Positions 18,082 through 27,592 are shown, counted from the stretch's first letter. The stretch is 64,000 nucleotides of DNA from DASSJM01 sp963706005 (GCA_963706005.1 CAVPLL010000011.1:193546-257545); one strand, 5' to 3'. The notes: generated by a model from the sequence alone, not told the origin. Made by a program: numbers and translations.

Positions 18082-18585
18082 GTGCAGTTCCCCTCGGAAC
18101 GCGTCGAGGCATGGGCCCGCTTCGACACGTTCTTCGAGGAGGAGCACGAGCGCCTCTTCAAGGCTCTCTACTTCGTGACCGGGAACCGACACGACGCGGA
18201 GGAGCTGATGCAGGACGCGTTCCTGAGTCTGTGGGAGCGCTGGGGCGAGATCGGGCGGATCGACGACCCGACCGGCTACCTGTTCCGTGTCGCCTTGAAC
18301 GGGTTCCGGATGCGCCGACGCCGAGCGGCGATGGCGGTCCGCAAGGTCGTCCCGATCCCGGAGCGGCGCGATGCGTTCCTCGAGGCGGAGATGCGCGCGG
18401 ACGTACGGCAGCTCCTGCTCGAGATCAGCCCGCGCCAACGAGCCGCCCTCCTGCTCGTGGACCTGCTCGGGTACCCGTCCGAGCAGGCGGCGCGCATCCT
18501 GCGCGTTCGTCCGTCCACGGTCAGGGCCCTGGCGAGCAAGGGTCGCAAAGCCCTCCGAGCCACGGAAGGAGCGCGGGATGCCTGA
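18082..18585 (+). CDS. ECF-type sigma factor (paired with TolB-like membrane protein)
   Basis: A sigma factor of about 167 residues. Region 2 is FEEEHERLFKALYFVTGNRH followed by DAEELMQDAFLSLWERWGEI; region 4 is ISPRQRAALLLVDLLGYPSE followed by QAARILRVRPSTVRALASKG (SigE/SigM-like subgroup). Starts at GTG 18046, 18061 or 18082 are all in frame; I took 18082 because AGGGTGAGG precedes it. The gene overlaps the next one by 8 bp. The organisation is the same as the sigma pair at 59831-60367. Confidence 0.85.
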   Translation: MQFPSERVEAWARFDTFFEEEHERLFKALYFVTGNRHDAEELMQDAFLSLWERWGEIGRIDDPTGYLFRVALNGFRMRRRRAAMAVRKVVPIPERRDAFLEAEMRADVRQLLLEISPRQRAALLLVDLLGYPSEQAARILRVRPSTVRALASKGRKALRATEGARDA

Positions 18586-19582
18586 GATCCAGGAGGTGTT
18601 CCGGATGGCTACGCAGAAGGTTCGCCCCGACCCGGAGGCGCTCGACCGGCAGCACCGAGGTCAGCGACGGCGTGTCGCGCAGAAACGGGCGGCCGTGTAC
18701 GCCCTGGTGGCTGTGCTCGTGCTGGCCGGGGTAGCGCTCGGCATCAGCACGCTGGGGAGCGACGAGGGGCAGCCGGCGAACTCGGGGTCGAACGCGCCGC
18801 CCCCCCAGGCGGCTGAGCAGACCCTGTCGATCGTCGACGTGGGCTCCGGGACGGCAACCGACTTCACGGTGCCATCCGGTGCGTCCGGGTTCGATGTCAC
18901 GCTCGACGGGTCGATGGTCACCTACATCGACCTCGACGAGAACGGGAACGATCAGGTGTTCGTCATGGATGCCGACGGCTCGAACGCCCGACAGCTCACG
19001 CACGAAGAGGGGAACGCCTTCGGTCCGCGTTGGTCCCCCAACGGCTCGATGATCGCGTACGAACGGGACACATCGGACGGCCCCCAGATCTCCACCGTAC
19101 GGGTCTCCGACGGCGGATCGACCAGGGTCACCAACGAACCCCAAGGCGCGGTGGATCCGGGCGGCTGGGCGCCGGACGGAGGATCGATGATCTTCTCGAG
19201 TTTCAACGCATCGATCGATCATTACTCGGCCCTTTCCCTCGATCTCGCGACCGGCGAGACGAGGCAGGTCGTACCCGACGCGAGCACCCCCACGCTGTCA
19301 CCCGATGGTGCCTGGATCGCCTTCAACTCGTGGTTGAAGCCGAACATCCGGTTGATCCTCGCCAACAGCGACGGATCGGAACGGCGCACCATCGCTCGAC
19401 TCAGCTTGGATGACGGGTATCAGGAGTGGTCGCCCGACAGCACGCAGATCGCGTTCATCGGTCGCACGGACGCTGATGGCTCCGGCACGTTCGTCTACGA
19501 TCTGGCCACCGGCGAGACGCGCTTCGTGTCTGCCGGCTCGATCGAGAGCTGGGTCGACAACGATCACATCCTCGTGAGCTGA
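18578..19582 (+). CDS. Membrane-anchored TolB-like beta-propeller, putative anti-sigma/sensor
   Basis: A 334-residue protein with a basic N-terminal cytoplasmic tail of about 45 residues, one transmembrane helix (about 46-65, AAVYALVAVLVLAGVALGIS), and an exported propeller of about 260 residues. The repeats are WD40/TolB-like (VFVMDADGSNARQLTHEEGN; RWSPNGSMIAYERDTSDG; EWSPDSTQIAFIGRTDADGS). The ATG overlaps the sigma factor stop, so it is coupled to it and may hold the factor at the membrane. A strong hairpin follows. Confidence 0.78.
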   Translation: MPEIQEVFRMATQKVRPDPEALDRQHRGQRRRVAQKRAAVYALVAVLVLAGVALGISTLGSDEGQPANSGSNAPPPQAAEQTLSIVDVGSGTATDFTVPSGASGFDVTLDGSMVTYIDLDENGNDQVFVMDADGSNARQLTHEEGNAFGPRWSPNGSMIAYERDTSDGPQISTVRVSDGGSTRVTNEPQGAVDPGGWAPDGGSMIFSSFNASIDHYSALSLDLATGETRQVVPDASTPTLSPDGAWIAFNSWLKPNIRLILANSDGSERRTIARLSLDDGYQEWSPDSTQIAFIGRTDADGSGTFVYDLATGETRFVSAGSIESWVDNDHILVS

Positions 19583-19598
19583 ACGATCCGGGCATGGC

Positions 19599-19629
19599 GG
19601 AGCCCGGTCCCCCGATGGGGCCGGGCTCC
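19599..19629. terminator. Strong bidirectional hairpin between convergent genes
   Basis: GGAGCCCGG pairs with CCGGGCTCC (9 bp). CCCC/GGGG inside extends the stem to about 13 bp around a short loop. It lies between the TolB-like gene and the convergent TSUP transporter. There is no T tract on either side. Confidence 0.6.
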
Positions 19630-19660
19630 GGCATCGGGATGCCTCAGGGTCAGCCGCGGA

Positions 19661-20398
19661 CTAGGACCACAGCGCGCCGAACAACGCGACGACGCCGGAC
19701 GCGAAGAGCATCCCGAGGACGACGCGCCGGAACGTCGGGGTCTCGAGGCGCCGGAAGCCGCGCTCGCCGACGATCGACCCGACGACCACTCCGGGCAGAC
19801 CCGCGAGCGCCACCGACACAGCATCGCGCGTGATCTGCCCGCCGATCGCGAACGCCACGAGGGCCGCCGAGCCCTGGACGAGGAAGATCGCGGAGATCGT
19901 CGCTCGGAACACCGCCGGTTCGAGCTCCTTGGCCGACAGCGCGATCACGATCGGGGGACCGCTGGTGCCGGTGCTCGTCGACAGGATCCCCGCCGTGAAC
20001 CCGGCGGCCGCGTCGATGCCACGGCCCGCGGGCAGTCGTGCCCCGCGCCACAGCAGCAGCGAGAACGCGATCACCGCGACCGCGATCGCGAGGGTCAGGA
20101 CGCGGTCGTCCGCGTGGACGAGCACCAGCAGCCCGAGCGGCATGCCGACGATCGCCGCGACCGTCACCACGCCCACCGTCGGGCGATCGACGTGACCGCG
20201 CCCGCGGAGCGCCAGCTGGGCGACGAGGACCAGCCCGACCATCGTGAGCCCGACGACCGCCGCCTTGGGACCGGCGAGCACGGCGACGAGGGGCGTCCCG
20301 ATCAGCGCGAACCCGAAACCGGACACGGCTTGCGCCGCCGCCGCGACCGCGACCACGCCGAACACGCCGACCCAGACCCACGCCATCGCGCGCATCAT
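19661..20398 (-). CDS. TSUP (TauE/SafE) family permease
   Basis: A hydrophobic protein of about 245 residues with around eight membrane segments. The TSUP signature appears as AVSGFGFALIGTPLVAVLAG near the N-terminus and again in the second half as TAGILSTSTGTSGPPIVIAL. The family moves sulfite, sulfoacetate, taurine breakdown products or other organic anions; the substrate is not predictable. Several in-frame starts (GTG 20401, ATG 20398, 20395, 20386) are possible. It is divergent from the HAD phosphatase gene. Confidence 0.85.
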   Translation of the reverse strand: MMRAMAWVWVGVFGVVAVAAAAQAVSGFGFALIGTPLVAVLAGPKAAVVGLTMVGLVLVAQLALRGRGHVDRPTVGVVTVAAIVGMPLGLLVLVHADDRVLTLAIAVAVIAFSLLLWRGARLPAGRGIDAAAGFTAGILSTSTGTSGPPIVIALSAKELEPAVFRATISAIFLVQGSAALVAFAIGGQITRDAVSVALAGLPGVVVGSIVGERGFRRLETPTFRRVVLGMLFASGVVALFGALWS

Positions 20399-20418
20399 CA
20401 CAGGCTCGAGGGCGCGGG

Positions 20419-20424
20419 TACGCT
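20419..20424 (+). promoter_or_regulatory. Leaderless -10 box for the HAD phosphatase
   Basis: TACGCT followed by 6 nt and the ATG at 20431. Confidence 0.55.
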
Positions 20425-20430
20425 CCACCG

Positions 20431-21129
20431 ATGCTCGGGGTGAAGGCGCTCCTCGTGGACTTCGACGGCACCGCCTGCCTCCAAGACGTCTCCGAGCTCC
20501 TCCTGGACGCGTTCGGCGAGCCGGGGTGGGAACGGTTCGACGACGCGGTCGACACCGGCGAGATGGGCCTGCGCGAGGCGGCCGTTCACCAGGCTTCGAT
20601 GCTGCGCGGTGGGCGCGAGGAGATGCTCGCGTTCGCGCTCGACCGCGCCGAGCTCGCGCCGACGTTCGCGCCGTTCGTCGCATGGGCGCGGGAGCGGGAC
20701 CTGCCGCTGGTGCTCGCGTCCGACGGGTTCGCGTTCTACATCGAGCCCATGCTCGAACGCGCGGGCCTCGGCCACCTGGAGGTCGTGACGAACGAGCTGA
20801 TCCTCGACGGCGGCGCACCGTCCCTGCGCCACCCCAACCGGCATCCGGAGTGCGTCGGCTGCGGGACGTGCAAGATGCTCGCGGCGCAACGCCTGCGCGA
20901 ACGCTACGGGCCGGTCGCGTTCGTGGGCGAGGGCCAGTCCGACCGGTACGGCGCGCTGTACTCGGACGTCGTCTTCGCGAAAGATGCGCTGGTGGAGATC
21001 TGCGAACAGGACGGCGTGCCGTGCCTGCGGTGGGAGACGTTCGACGACGTGCGGGACGCGCTCGAGACGGCCGGGGACCTCCCCGGTCCCGTCGGCGGCG
21101 CGCGGTGCCCCGGATGGAGGACCCCGTGA
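20431..21129 (+). CDS. HAD-superfamily phosphatase, MtnX-like
   Basis: A 232-residue HAD subfamily IB phosphatase. Motif I is LLVDFDGTAC, motif II LVLASDGFAFY, and motifs III/IV GPVAFVGEGQSDRYGALYSD. The cap contains HPECVGCGTCK, a cysteine cluster seen in MtnX-type phosphatases (2-hydroxy-3-keto-5-methylthiopentenyl-1-phosphate phosphatase of methionine salvage). No other methionine-salvage gene is nearby, so the substrate is tentative. The start of the next gene overlaps its stop by 4 bp (GTGA). Confidence 0.8.
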   Translation: MLGVKALLVDFDGTACLQDVSELLLDAFGEPGWERFDDAVDTGEMGLREAAVHQASMLRGGREEMLAFALDRAELAPTFAPFVAWARERDLPLVLASDGFAFYIEPMLERAGLGHLEVVTNELILDGGAPSLRHPNRHPECVGCGTCKMLAAQRLRERYGPVAFVGEGQSDRYGALYSDVVFAKDALVEICEQDGVPCLRWETFDDVRDALETAGDLPGPVGGARCPGWRTP

Positions 21130-22032
21130 CGATCGAGCTGCCGGACGGGCTCACCGCGCGCCCCGCGACCCCGGCCGATGGCGACCTGATCCTCGAGCTC
21201 ATCGCCGCGTGCGAGCTGGCCGACGACGGCACCGTCGAGGTCGACCGAGATGACATCACGGTCGGGTTCGGACGCCTCGGGTTCGATCCGACACTGGACT
21301 CGATCCTGGTGTTCGACGGCGACGAGGCGGCCGCCTGGGCCGAGCTCTACCGGTGGCGTGGCGAGGCCGACGTGCGGCCCTCGCATCGGGGCAGGGGGAT
21401 CGGCGCCGCGCTGCTCGGGTGGATGGAGGCGCGTGCTCGAGGGCTCGGCGACGCCTCGGTCGGGCAGACGAAGACCGACGCGGACGCGGACGCGCGCGAG
21501 CTGTTCCTGGCGCACGGCTACGAGCCATCGTGGACCTCGTGGATGATCCGGATGGCGCTGGACGAGCGGCCCGCACCTCCCGAGGTGCCGGCAGGCATCT
21601 CGATCCGCCCGTACCGTGGCCTCCGACGCGGTGGAGGTTCACCGGGTGATGGACGCGGCGTTCTCCGAATGGGACGAACGGGATCCGGAACCGTACGAGG
21701 TGTGGGCGTCCCAGGTGATCGAGCACCCCGCCTTCCGGCCCGATCTGTCGCCGCTCGCGTTCGACGGGGACGAGCTCGTCGGCGTCGTCATCGCCGCCGA
21801 TTACCCCGAGCTCGCCGAGGGCTGGATCCAGCAGCTCGCGACGAAGGCCGCCCATCGCCGGCGAGGGATCGCGCAGGCGCTGCTCCGGACGTCGTTCGGC
21901 TGGTTCCACGAGGCCGGCCGGCGGGTCGTGGGCGTCGCCACGGACTCGCGGACGGGTGCGCTCGGGCTGTACGAGAAGGTCGGGATGCATGTGGTTCGCC
22001 AGTACACGAGGTACGCCAAGCGCCTCGGCTGA
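21126..22032 (+). CDS. Tandem GNAT acetyltransferase, split by a frameshift
   Basis: A GTG at 21126 starts a GNAT domain (ADVRPSHRGRGIGAALLGWM; ARELFLAHGYEPSWTSWMIR) that runs to about 21615. The next frame then continues with a second GNAT domain (DAVEVHRVMDAAFSEWDERD; TKAAHRRRGIAQALLRTSFG) to the stop at 22032. Adding one G to the GG near 21617 would join them smoothly as ...PYRGASDAVEV..., so a one-base loss, probably in sequencing, is the simplest reading. Tandem GNATs resemble mycothiol synthase-like proteins; the substrate is unknown. Confidence 0.75.
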
Positions 22033-22047
22033 GGCGACGCGCTGGAG

Positions 22048-22134
22048 CGGTGGCCGCGGGATTCGAACCCGCGAGGCGGTTGCCCACCTACACGCTCTCC
22101 AGGCGTGCCCCTTCGTCCGCTCGGGCAGGCCACC
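22048..22134 (-). tRNA. tRNA-Ser(GGA)
   Basis: An 87-nt cloverleaf with a long variable arm. The acceptor pairs GGTGGCC with GGCCACC, discriminator G, anticodon loop CTGGAGA, T arm GGTTCGAATCC. CCA is not encoded. Confidence 0.95.
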
Positions 22135-22198
22135 GCGCTCGAGTCTAGCGGTGACGGGAAGCGGAACGGCCGCCCCTTCCGAGGCGGCCGGTCGAACG

Positions 22199-22288
22199 CG
22201 GAGGCGACAGGATTCGAACCTGTGAGGGGCGGGTTAGGCCCCTAACCGCTTTCGAGGCGGTCCCGTTCGTCCGCTCCGGCACGCCTCC
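22199..22288 (-). tRNA. tRNA-Ser(CGA)
   Basis: A 90-nt class II tRNA. The acceptor pairs GGAGGCG with CGCCTCC, discriminator G, anticodon loop CTCGAAA in an ACCGC/GCGGT stem, long variable arm, and T arm GGTTCGAATCC. CCA is not encoded. It lies 64 bp from tRNA-Ser(GGA) on the same strand. Confidence 0.95.
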
Positions 22289-22365
22289 GGGGCGAGTCTA
22301 GCAAGCAGCCTCGGGCCGCCCTGTGCGAGGATTCGGCCCGACCCGCGAGGAACGGAGGAAGCCCG

Positions 22366-22776
22366 ATGAAGGCCGAGCGACTGCGGAAGATCCCCCTGTT
22401 CGAAGGGCTGACCGACCAGCAATACGAGCGTCTCGAGCGATGGACGGACGAGATCGACGTCCCGGCGGATAAGCATCTGGTGAACCAGGGGGCCTATCCC
22501 CACGAGTTCATGGTGATCGAAACGGGGACGGCGCAGGTGACGCACGACGGGGCTCACCTCGCGGACCTCGGCCCCGGAGACTTCTTCGGCGAGATGGCGC
22601 TGCTGCTCAACGTCCCGCGAACCGCCACCGTCGCGGCGACCTCGGACATCACGCTCGTGGTGATGCACGAACGCGACTTCCGCGCGATGGAGGAGGAGAT
22701 CCCGGTCGTGGCCGACCGCGTGAACGCGATCATGGAGGAGCGACGGGCTCGATCGCCGCAGCAGGGGGACCAGTAG
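22366..22776 (+). CDS. Cyclic nucleotide-binding domain protein
   Basis: A 136-residue protein consisting of one cNMP-binding beta-roll (LRKIPLFEGLTDQQYERLER; GTAQVTHDGAHLADLGPGDF; FGEMALLLNVPRTATVAA, the phosphate-binding cassette) plus a short C-terminal helix, with no DNA-binding domain. It may act as a stand-alone cAMP/cGMP receptor. A class III cyclase lies elsewhere in the window (50105-50761). ATG has GGAGG upstream. A TAGCAA-like box lies too far away to call a promoter. Confidence 0.82.
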   Translation: MKAERLRKIPLFEGLTDQQYERLERWTDEIDVPADKHLVNQGAYPHEFMVIETGTAQVTHDGAHLADLGPGDFFGEMALLLNVPRTATVAATSDITLVVMHERDFRAMEEEIPVVADRVNAIMEERRARSPQQGDQ

Positions 22777-22779
22777 GCC

Positions 22780-23242
22780 TCAGCGCCGCTCGGCGAAGAA
22801 TGCCCGCAGCACCTCGCCGCACTCCTCGGCGAGCACGCCTACCGTCACGTCGACCTCGTGGTTGAGGCGGCCGTCGCCGGACGAGGTCCCCGAGCGAGCC
22901 CGCGAACCCGGCCTTCGGATCCATCGCGCCGAACACCAGCCGGTCGATCCGGGCGAGCACGAGCGCACCGGCGCACATCGCGCAGGGCTCGAGCGTGACG
23001 ACCATCGTGCATCCCTCGAGGTGCCAGCTCCCCACCGACGCCGACGCGCGGCGCAGCGCCAGGATCTCGGCGTGGGCCGTCGGGTCCTGCTCGCGTTCGC
23101 GGGCGTTGCCCGCCCGCGCCAGCACCTCGTCGCCTCGGGCAACCACGGCGCCGACCGGCACGTCGCCCCCGGCGGTCGCGGCCCGCGCCTCCTCGAGCGC
23201 GACGCGCATCAGCCGCTCGTCCGCGTCCCCCCACGCGTCCAC
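22780..23242 (-). CDS. tadA: tRNA adenosine deaminase TadA-like, split by a frameshift
   Basis: A zinc deaminase that would convert A34 of tRNA-Arg(ACG) to inosine; a tRNA-Arg(ACG) gene is present at 46249. The first frame (GTG 23242) shows PTAHAEILALRRAS (His-Ala-Glu) and TLEPCAMCAGALVLARIDRL (PCxxC zinc ligands), then breaks near 22876-22882. The next frame gives DGRLNHEVDVTVGVLAEECG to the stop. One extra G would restore ...LVRGDGRLNHEV..., the normal TadA C-terminus. An indel error is more likely than a pseudogene. Confidence 0.85.
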
Positions 23243-23245
23243 GGG

Positions 23246-23593
23246 TCAGTACCGGTCGATCTCGCGCAGCCGGTCGTCGCTGATCCCGAAGAAGTGCGCC
23301 ACCTCGTGCTCGACCGTGTGCGCGACCACCTCGCGAAGGTGCCGGTCGTCCCGCGCCACCCGCTCGATCGTCCGCCTGTACAGCGTGATCGTGTCGGGGA
23401 ACGTCGGGCCCGAGTGGAACTGTCCGCGCTTGGTGAGCGGGACCCCGTGGTACCGCCCGAGCAGGTTCGGCTCGTCCCGCGGCGGGCGGTCCTGGACGAT
23501 CACCTCGATGTTCTCGAGGCGCTCCTGCACCCACGCGGGCAGCGAGTCGAGCGCCTCCATGACCAGTTCCTCGAAACGTTCGCGCTCGACCAC
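23246..23593 (-). CDS. Small zincin-like metallopeptidase
   Basis: A 115-residue protein of the minimal metallopeptidase family (PF06262-type). The active site is VEHEVAHFFGISDDRLREID, containing HExxH and a downstream Asp/Glu. Upstream conserved features are ALDSLPAWVQERLENIEVIV and GRYHGVPLTKRG. The GTG at 23593 is just after the speB stop codon (23596-23598), so they are co-transcribed. The substrate of the family is unknown. Confidence 0.82.
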   Translation of the reverse strand: MVERERFEELVMEALDSLPAWVQERLENIEVIVQDRPPRDEPNLLGRYHGVPLTKRGQFHSGPTFPDTITLYRRTIERVARDDRHLREVVAHTVEHEVAHFFGISDDRLREIDRY

Positions 23594-23595
23594 GT

Positions 23596-24624
23596 CTACC
23601 CCCGCTTCGACGCCAGCGCCGACAGCGCCTCCATGACAACACGATAGGCGAGCATCGCGGTGACCTCGCTCTGGTCGTACGGCGGCGAGACCTCGACCAC
23701 GTCCAACCCGGCGAGCTCGACGCGGCCCACGACCCTGCGGATCGCCCGCAGCAGTTCGCGGGCGGACATCCCGCCCGGCTCCGGCGTCCCCGTGCCCGGC
23801 GCCATCCCCGGGTCGACGACGTCGACGTCCACCGAGACGTAGACGAGGTCCGCGCCGTCGAGCGCCTCGGCGATCGCGTCGTCGATCACCGCGTCGACGC
23901 CTCGCTCCTCGATCTCGACGATCGTGTGCCAGCGGAAGCCCTGCTCCCGCATCCAGTCGAACGTCGCCTTCTCGGGCCAGTACCCGCGGAGGCCGACCTG
24001 AACGAAGTTCGAGCCCGCGACCCACCCCTCCTCGATGAGCCGCCGCATCGGCGTCCCGTGCGAGATCAGCGATCCGGCGATCGAGTTCGCCGCGTCCGCG
24101 TGCGCGTCGAAGTGGACGACGCCGAGCGTGCGAGGCCACACGTGACGCGCCACGGCGGCCGCGGACGGGTACGTGACCGAATGGTCGCCGCCGAGCACGA
24201 ACGGGATCGCCCCCGACCCCGCGACGCGATGCACCTTCTCGTGGATCACGCGGAGCCCCCGCGCGTGCCGGGACGCGACGACCGGCGCGTCGCCGGCGTC
24301 CACGACGTTCAGCCGCTCGTAGGGTTCGACCTCGAGCTGGATCGACCACGCGTCCCGGCCCCAGGTCGTCGGCGCCGATCGGATCGCGCGGGGGCCGAAC
24401 CGCGCTCCCGGCCTGCCCGAGGTCCCGTCGTCGAGCGGCGCCCCGACGATCGCCACGTCGGCGCCGCTCGCCGCGAGGCTCTCGTCGTCGGGGCAGAGCG
24501 GCAGCTTGTCGAACGTGCCCCGGAAGTCGACGTAGTACTCGAGGTCCTCGTACCCGAACTCGCCGAACTCGTCCTCGCTGCGCAGCTCGCTCTGCTCGAG
24601 GCGGAAGTCCGGCGGCTCGCTCAT
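23596..24624 (-). CDS. speB: Agmatinase/arginase-family ureohydrolase
   Basis: A 342-residue protein with the binuclear Mn site: FVLGGDHSVTYPS, GVVHFDAHADAAN and YVSVDVDVVDPGMAPGTGTP followed by EPGG. It hydrolyses a guanidino substrate to urea plus an amine; agmatine is the usual call, but guanidinobutyrate and others cannot be excluded. The N-terminal extension of about 55 residues is acidic. TAGCGT lies 9 nt before the ATG. It is the first gene of an apparent speB-zincin-tadA run. Confidence 0.85.
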   Translation of the reverse strand: MSEPPDFRLEQSELRSEDEFGEFGYEDLEYYVDFRGTFDKLPLCPDDESLAASGADVAIVGAPLDDGTSGRPGARFGPRAIRSAPTTWGRDAWSIQLEVEPYERLNVVDAGDAPVVASRHARGLRVIHEKVHRVAGSGAIPFVLGGDHSVTYPSAAAVARHVWPRTLGVVHFDAHADAANSIAGSLISHGTPMRRLIEEGWVAGSNFVQVGLRGYWPEKATFDWMREQGFRWHTIVEIEERGVDAVIDDAIAEALDGADLVYVSVDVDVVDPGMAPGTGTPEPGGMSARELLRAIRRVVGRVELAGLDVVEVSPPYDQSEVTAMLAYRVVMEALSALASKRG

Positions 24625-24670
24625 CCCGCGCGGACGCTACCGGAGCGGGCGCCTCGACGTCACCGCTCGC

Positions 24671-25404
24671 TCACCTGGTCGGGGGACGAAGATCCGAGGC
24701 CCAGACGCCCGGCGTGACGCGGGTCGCCTCGGCGGTCGTCACGCGACCGCCCTCGACCCCATCGAAGAGGGAGAGCAGGAGGCCATCGCTCGAGAAGCAC
24801 CATCCCACACGGCGGACCACGTCGGCCGAGCCCCCCGTGGCGCGGAAGCATTCGGCTCGCATCCCGACGATCGTCGACGGTGCCTTCGGCCGTCACCGCC
24901 CTCGGCCCCGAGCTCACCCAAGATGTGGGTCGGGGCCTCGACGATCGACGCGAAGGGGCCGAGCTTGTCGACCGCGAGGCAGCCTGTCGTCACCCCGTCG
25001 ACGCTCGGGCATCGAACGAGCCCTTCGGGCACGGACAGCAACGTGAACGTGCCACCGGGAGAGGCCCCGTCCATCCGCCACCGCTCGGCGCCGTCCCACG
25101 CCAGTCGCATCTCGCCGACGCCGGAGCAGATGCGCAGGCCAGTCTGAACGTCGACCTCCACGAGCTGACGGAGGCACTGATGGGGAGAGGTGGCGCCGCC
25201 TGCGTCGCGCTCGGTCGTCCGGTACGTGATCGTGGCCGAGCTCGCGGACCATCGCTTCCCCAAGACCTCGAGTCGCCGACGAGCATCCCCGGGCTTCGCG
25301 TCGGGCCCGCCGGAGCACGCGGAGCCGATCGCCACCACCGTCAGGACGGCGACGAGCAGCACCCATCGACCGCGGGGCCGTTCGAGGCGATCCGGTTCGC
25401 GCAC
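24671..25404 (-). pseudogene. Lipoprotein of unknown function, frame disrupted
   Basis: A GTG at 25404 gives a signal peptide (WVLLVAVLTVVAIGSAC, lipobox ending at Cys) and an exported domain with Cys residues (QTGLRICSGVGEMRLAWDGA; VRCPSVDGVTTGCLAVDKLG). Near 24870-24900 the frame fails. A different minus frame then supplies a plausible tail, TIVGMRAECFRATGGSADVV and VGWCFSSDGLLLSLFDGVEG, to a stop at 24671. At least two small indels are implied. I recognise no family. It lies 31 bp downstream of hypE, possibly at the end of the hydrogenase operon. Confidence 0.55.
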
Positions 25405-25435
25405 GCCGACAGCATGACCGACCGAGCCGCGTCGC

Positions 25436-26489
25436 TCAGCAGATCCGGGGGAGCTGGTCGCCGGCCAGCATGAGCAGCGGCCGGGTCGCGCCGAGCCCGG
25501 TTCGAACGGTCACGCGCGCGGGTCCCTCGGCGACCTCGCCGATGACCACGGCGTGCGAGCCGAACCGGTCGCTCCGCGCCGCACCGAGCATGGCGTCCAC
25601 ATCTTCGGCGGCGACGATCGCGACCGCGACGCCCTCGTTCGCCACGTAGAGCGGGTCGAGCCCGAGCATCTCGCACGCGGCCCGGACGGGTCCGAGCACC
25701 GGCACCGCCTGCTCGTCGACGGTGATCGAGACCCCCGAGGCCTCCGCGAGCTCGTTCAGCACGCTCGCGACGCCGCCGCGCGTCGCGTCTCGGAGACAGC
25801 GGACGTCGCCCGCCTCGGAGCATGCCGTGCACCAGATCCGTCAGCGGGGCGCTGTCGGAGGACAGGTCGCCCTCGAACTCGATGCCGGCGCGCCGGGACA
25901 TCACGGCGACGCCGTGCGAGGCGACGGGACCCGTCACGATCACGCGATCGCCGGGGCGGGCGCGTTCGGGCCCGACCTCGACACCGTCGTCGACGACCCC
26001 GATGCCGGCCGTCGTGACGAACAGCCCGTCCGCGCTCCCCTGCTCGACCACCTTCGTGTCGCCGGTCACCAGGACGACGCCGGCGCGCTCGCACGCGTCG
26101 GCCATCGCGGCCGCCACCGCGCCGAGCACCTCGAGGTCCAGTCCCTCCTCCAGGATCAGCGCGGCCGACAGGAACAACGGTCGTGCGCCCATCATCGCCA
26201 GGTCGTTCACGGTGCCGTTCACGGCGAGCTCCCCGATGTTCGAGCCGGGGAAGAACTTCGGCGTCACGACGAACGAGTCCGTCGAGAACGCCAGCCGCGT
26301 GCCGTTCACCTCGACGACGGCCGCGTCGCCCAGCCGCGCGAGCTCGGCGCCACCGAACACCGGGACGAACACGTCGCGGATCAGGCTCGCCGAGAGCTTG
26401 CCGCCGCTCCCGTGACCGAGCAGGACCTTGCCGCCCGGCGGCAGCGGCACGGGACACCGGAGCGCGAACCCCCGCTCGTCCTCGCTCAC
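25436..26489 (-). CDS. hypE: Hydrogenase maturation protein HypE, with a frameshift
   Basis: HypE dehydrates the carbamoyl group on its C-terminal Cys to make the cyanide ligands of the NiFe site, with HypF and HypC/HypD. The N-terminal frame (GTG 26489, overlapping the hypD stop as GTGA) shows KVLLGHGSGGKLSASLIRDV, STDSFVVTPKFFPGSNIGEL and VLVTGDTKVV. It breaks around 25807-25820. The next frame continues CLRDATRGGVASVLNELAEA and ends DQLPRIC, keeping the essential terminal Cys. A one-base insertion (CGAGGC for CGGGC) is the simplest explanation; the protein is otherwise complete. Confidence 0.88.
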
Positions 26490-27592
26490 GCCGAGACCTC
26501 CTCTCTGGTCCGGCCGGCCGCGAAGTAGGCCGCGCACGCGCCTTCCGCCGAGACCATCGGCGCGCCGAGCGGCGACTCGGGCGTGCAGAGCGTGCCGAAC
26601 GCCGGGCACGCGTTCGGCTTGGCCCGCCCGCGGAGCACCTCGCCGGCGATGCAGATCTCGGACTCGGAGGCCGGGACGCCCTCCGAACGCGGGAACCGCA
26701 CCTCCGCGTCGTGCAGCCGGTAGGGCTCGCGGAGCCGCAGACCGCTCTTGGGGATCACGCCGAGCCCGCGCCACGCGCGGTCGCACGTCTCGAACACCTC
26801 ATCCACGACGCGCCGCGCGGCCACGTTGCCCTCACGGACCACGGCCCGCACGTACTGGTTCTCGACCTCGAACCGCCCCTCCTCCAGCTGCGTCACGAGC
26901 ATCCGGATCCCCTCGAGCAGGTCCAACGGCTCGAACCCGGTCACCACGAGCGGCACCCGGTAGTCGCGCGCGATGGGCTCGTACTCGGTCCAGCCCTGGA
27001 TCGCGCAGACGTGACCCGGCGCGAGGAATCCCTGCACGCGGTTGCCCGGCGAGGCGAGGATCGCGAGGATCGCCGGCGGGACCAGCACGTGCGCGACGAG
27101 CAGCGCGAAGTTCTCGATCCCCAGGTCGTGCGCCTGCCTGGCGGCCATGGCGTTCGCCGGCGCGGTCGTCTCGAACCCGACCGCGAAGAACACCACGGTC
27201 TTGCCGGGGTTGCGGCGCGCGATCTCGAGCGCGTCGAGCGGCGAGTACACGACGCGCACGTCGCCGCCCGCCGCGCGGGCCATGAACAGGTCCTCGGACG
27301 AGCCCGGGACCCGGAGCATGTCGCCGAACGAGCACACGATCGTGTCCGGGCGCTTGGCGATCGCGATCGCCTCGTCGATCAGCGCGAGCGGCGTGACGCA
27401 GACCGGGCAGCCGGGTCCGTGCACGAGCTCGACCTGGGGCGGGAGCAGCTGGTCGATCCCCTGGCGGATCAGCGTGTGCGTCTGACCGCCGCACACCTCC
27501 ATCAGGGTCCAGTGGCGCGTGACCGACCGCGCGATGTCATCGAGGAGCGCCCGGGCGATCCGATCGTCGCGGTATTCGTCGAGGTACTTCAT
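26486..27592 (-). CDS. hypD: Hydrogenase maturation factor HypD
   Basis: Fe-S scaffold on which, with HypC, the Fe(CN)2CO unit is built. The 368-residue protein has LMEVCGGQTHTLIRQGIDQL (Cys34) and HGPGCPVCVTPLALID (Cys62, Cys65), and a C-terminal cysteine region for the 4Fe-4S cluster (SEICIAGEVLRGRAKPNACP; FGTLC). Length is normal. Its ATG overlaps the hypC stop (ATGA) and its stop overlaps hypE (GTGA). Confidence 0.96.
   Translation of the reverse strand: MKYLDEYRDDRIARALLDDIARSVTRHWTLMEVCGGQTHTLIRQGIDQLLPPQVELVHGPGCPVCVTPLALIDEAIAIAKRPDTIVCSFGDMLRVPGSSEDLFMARAAGGDVRVVYSPLDALEIARRNPGKTVVFFAVGFETTAPANAMAARQAHDLGIENFALLVAHVLVPPAILAILASPGNRVQGFLAPGHVCAIQGWTEYEPIARDYRVPLVVTGFEPLDLLEGIRMLVTQLEEGRFEVENQYVRAVVREGNVAARRVVDEVFETCDRAWRGLGVIPKSGLRLREPYRLHDAEVRFPRSEGVPASESEICIAGEVLRGRAKPNACPAFGTLCTPESPLGAPMVSAEGACAAYFAAGRTREEVSA

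Noticed and set aside
21126..22032. Programmed frameshift joining the two GNAT domains
   Set aside because: No slippery heptamer followed by a stem was evident, and similar breaks occur in many unrelated genes here, so an indel error is more likely.
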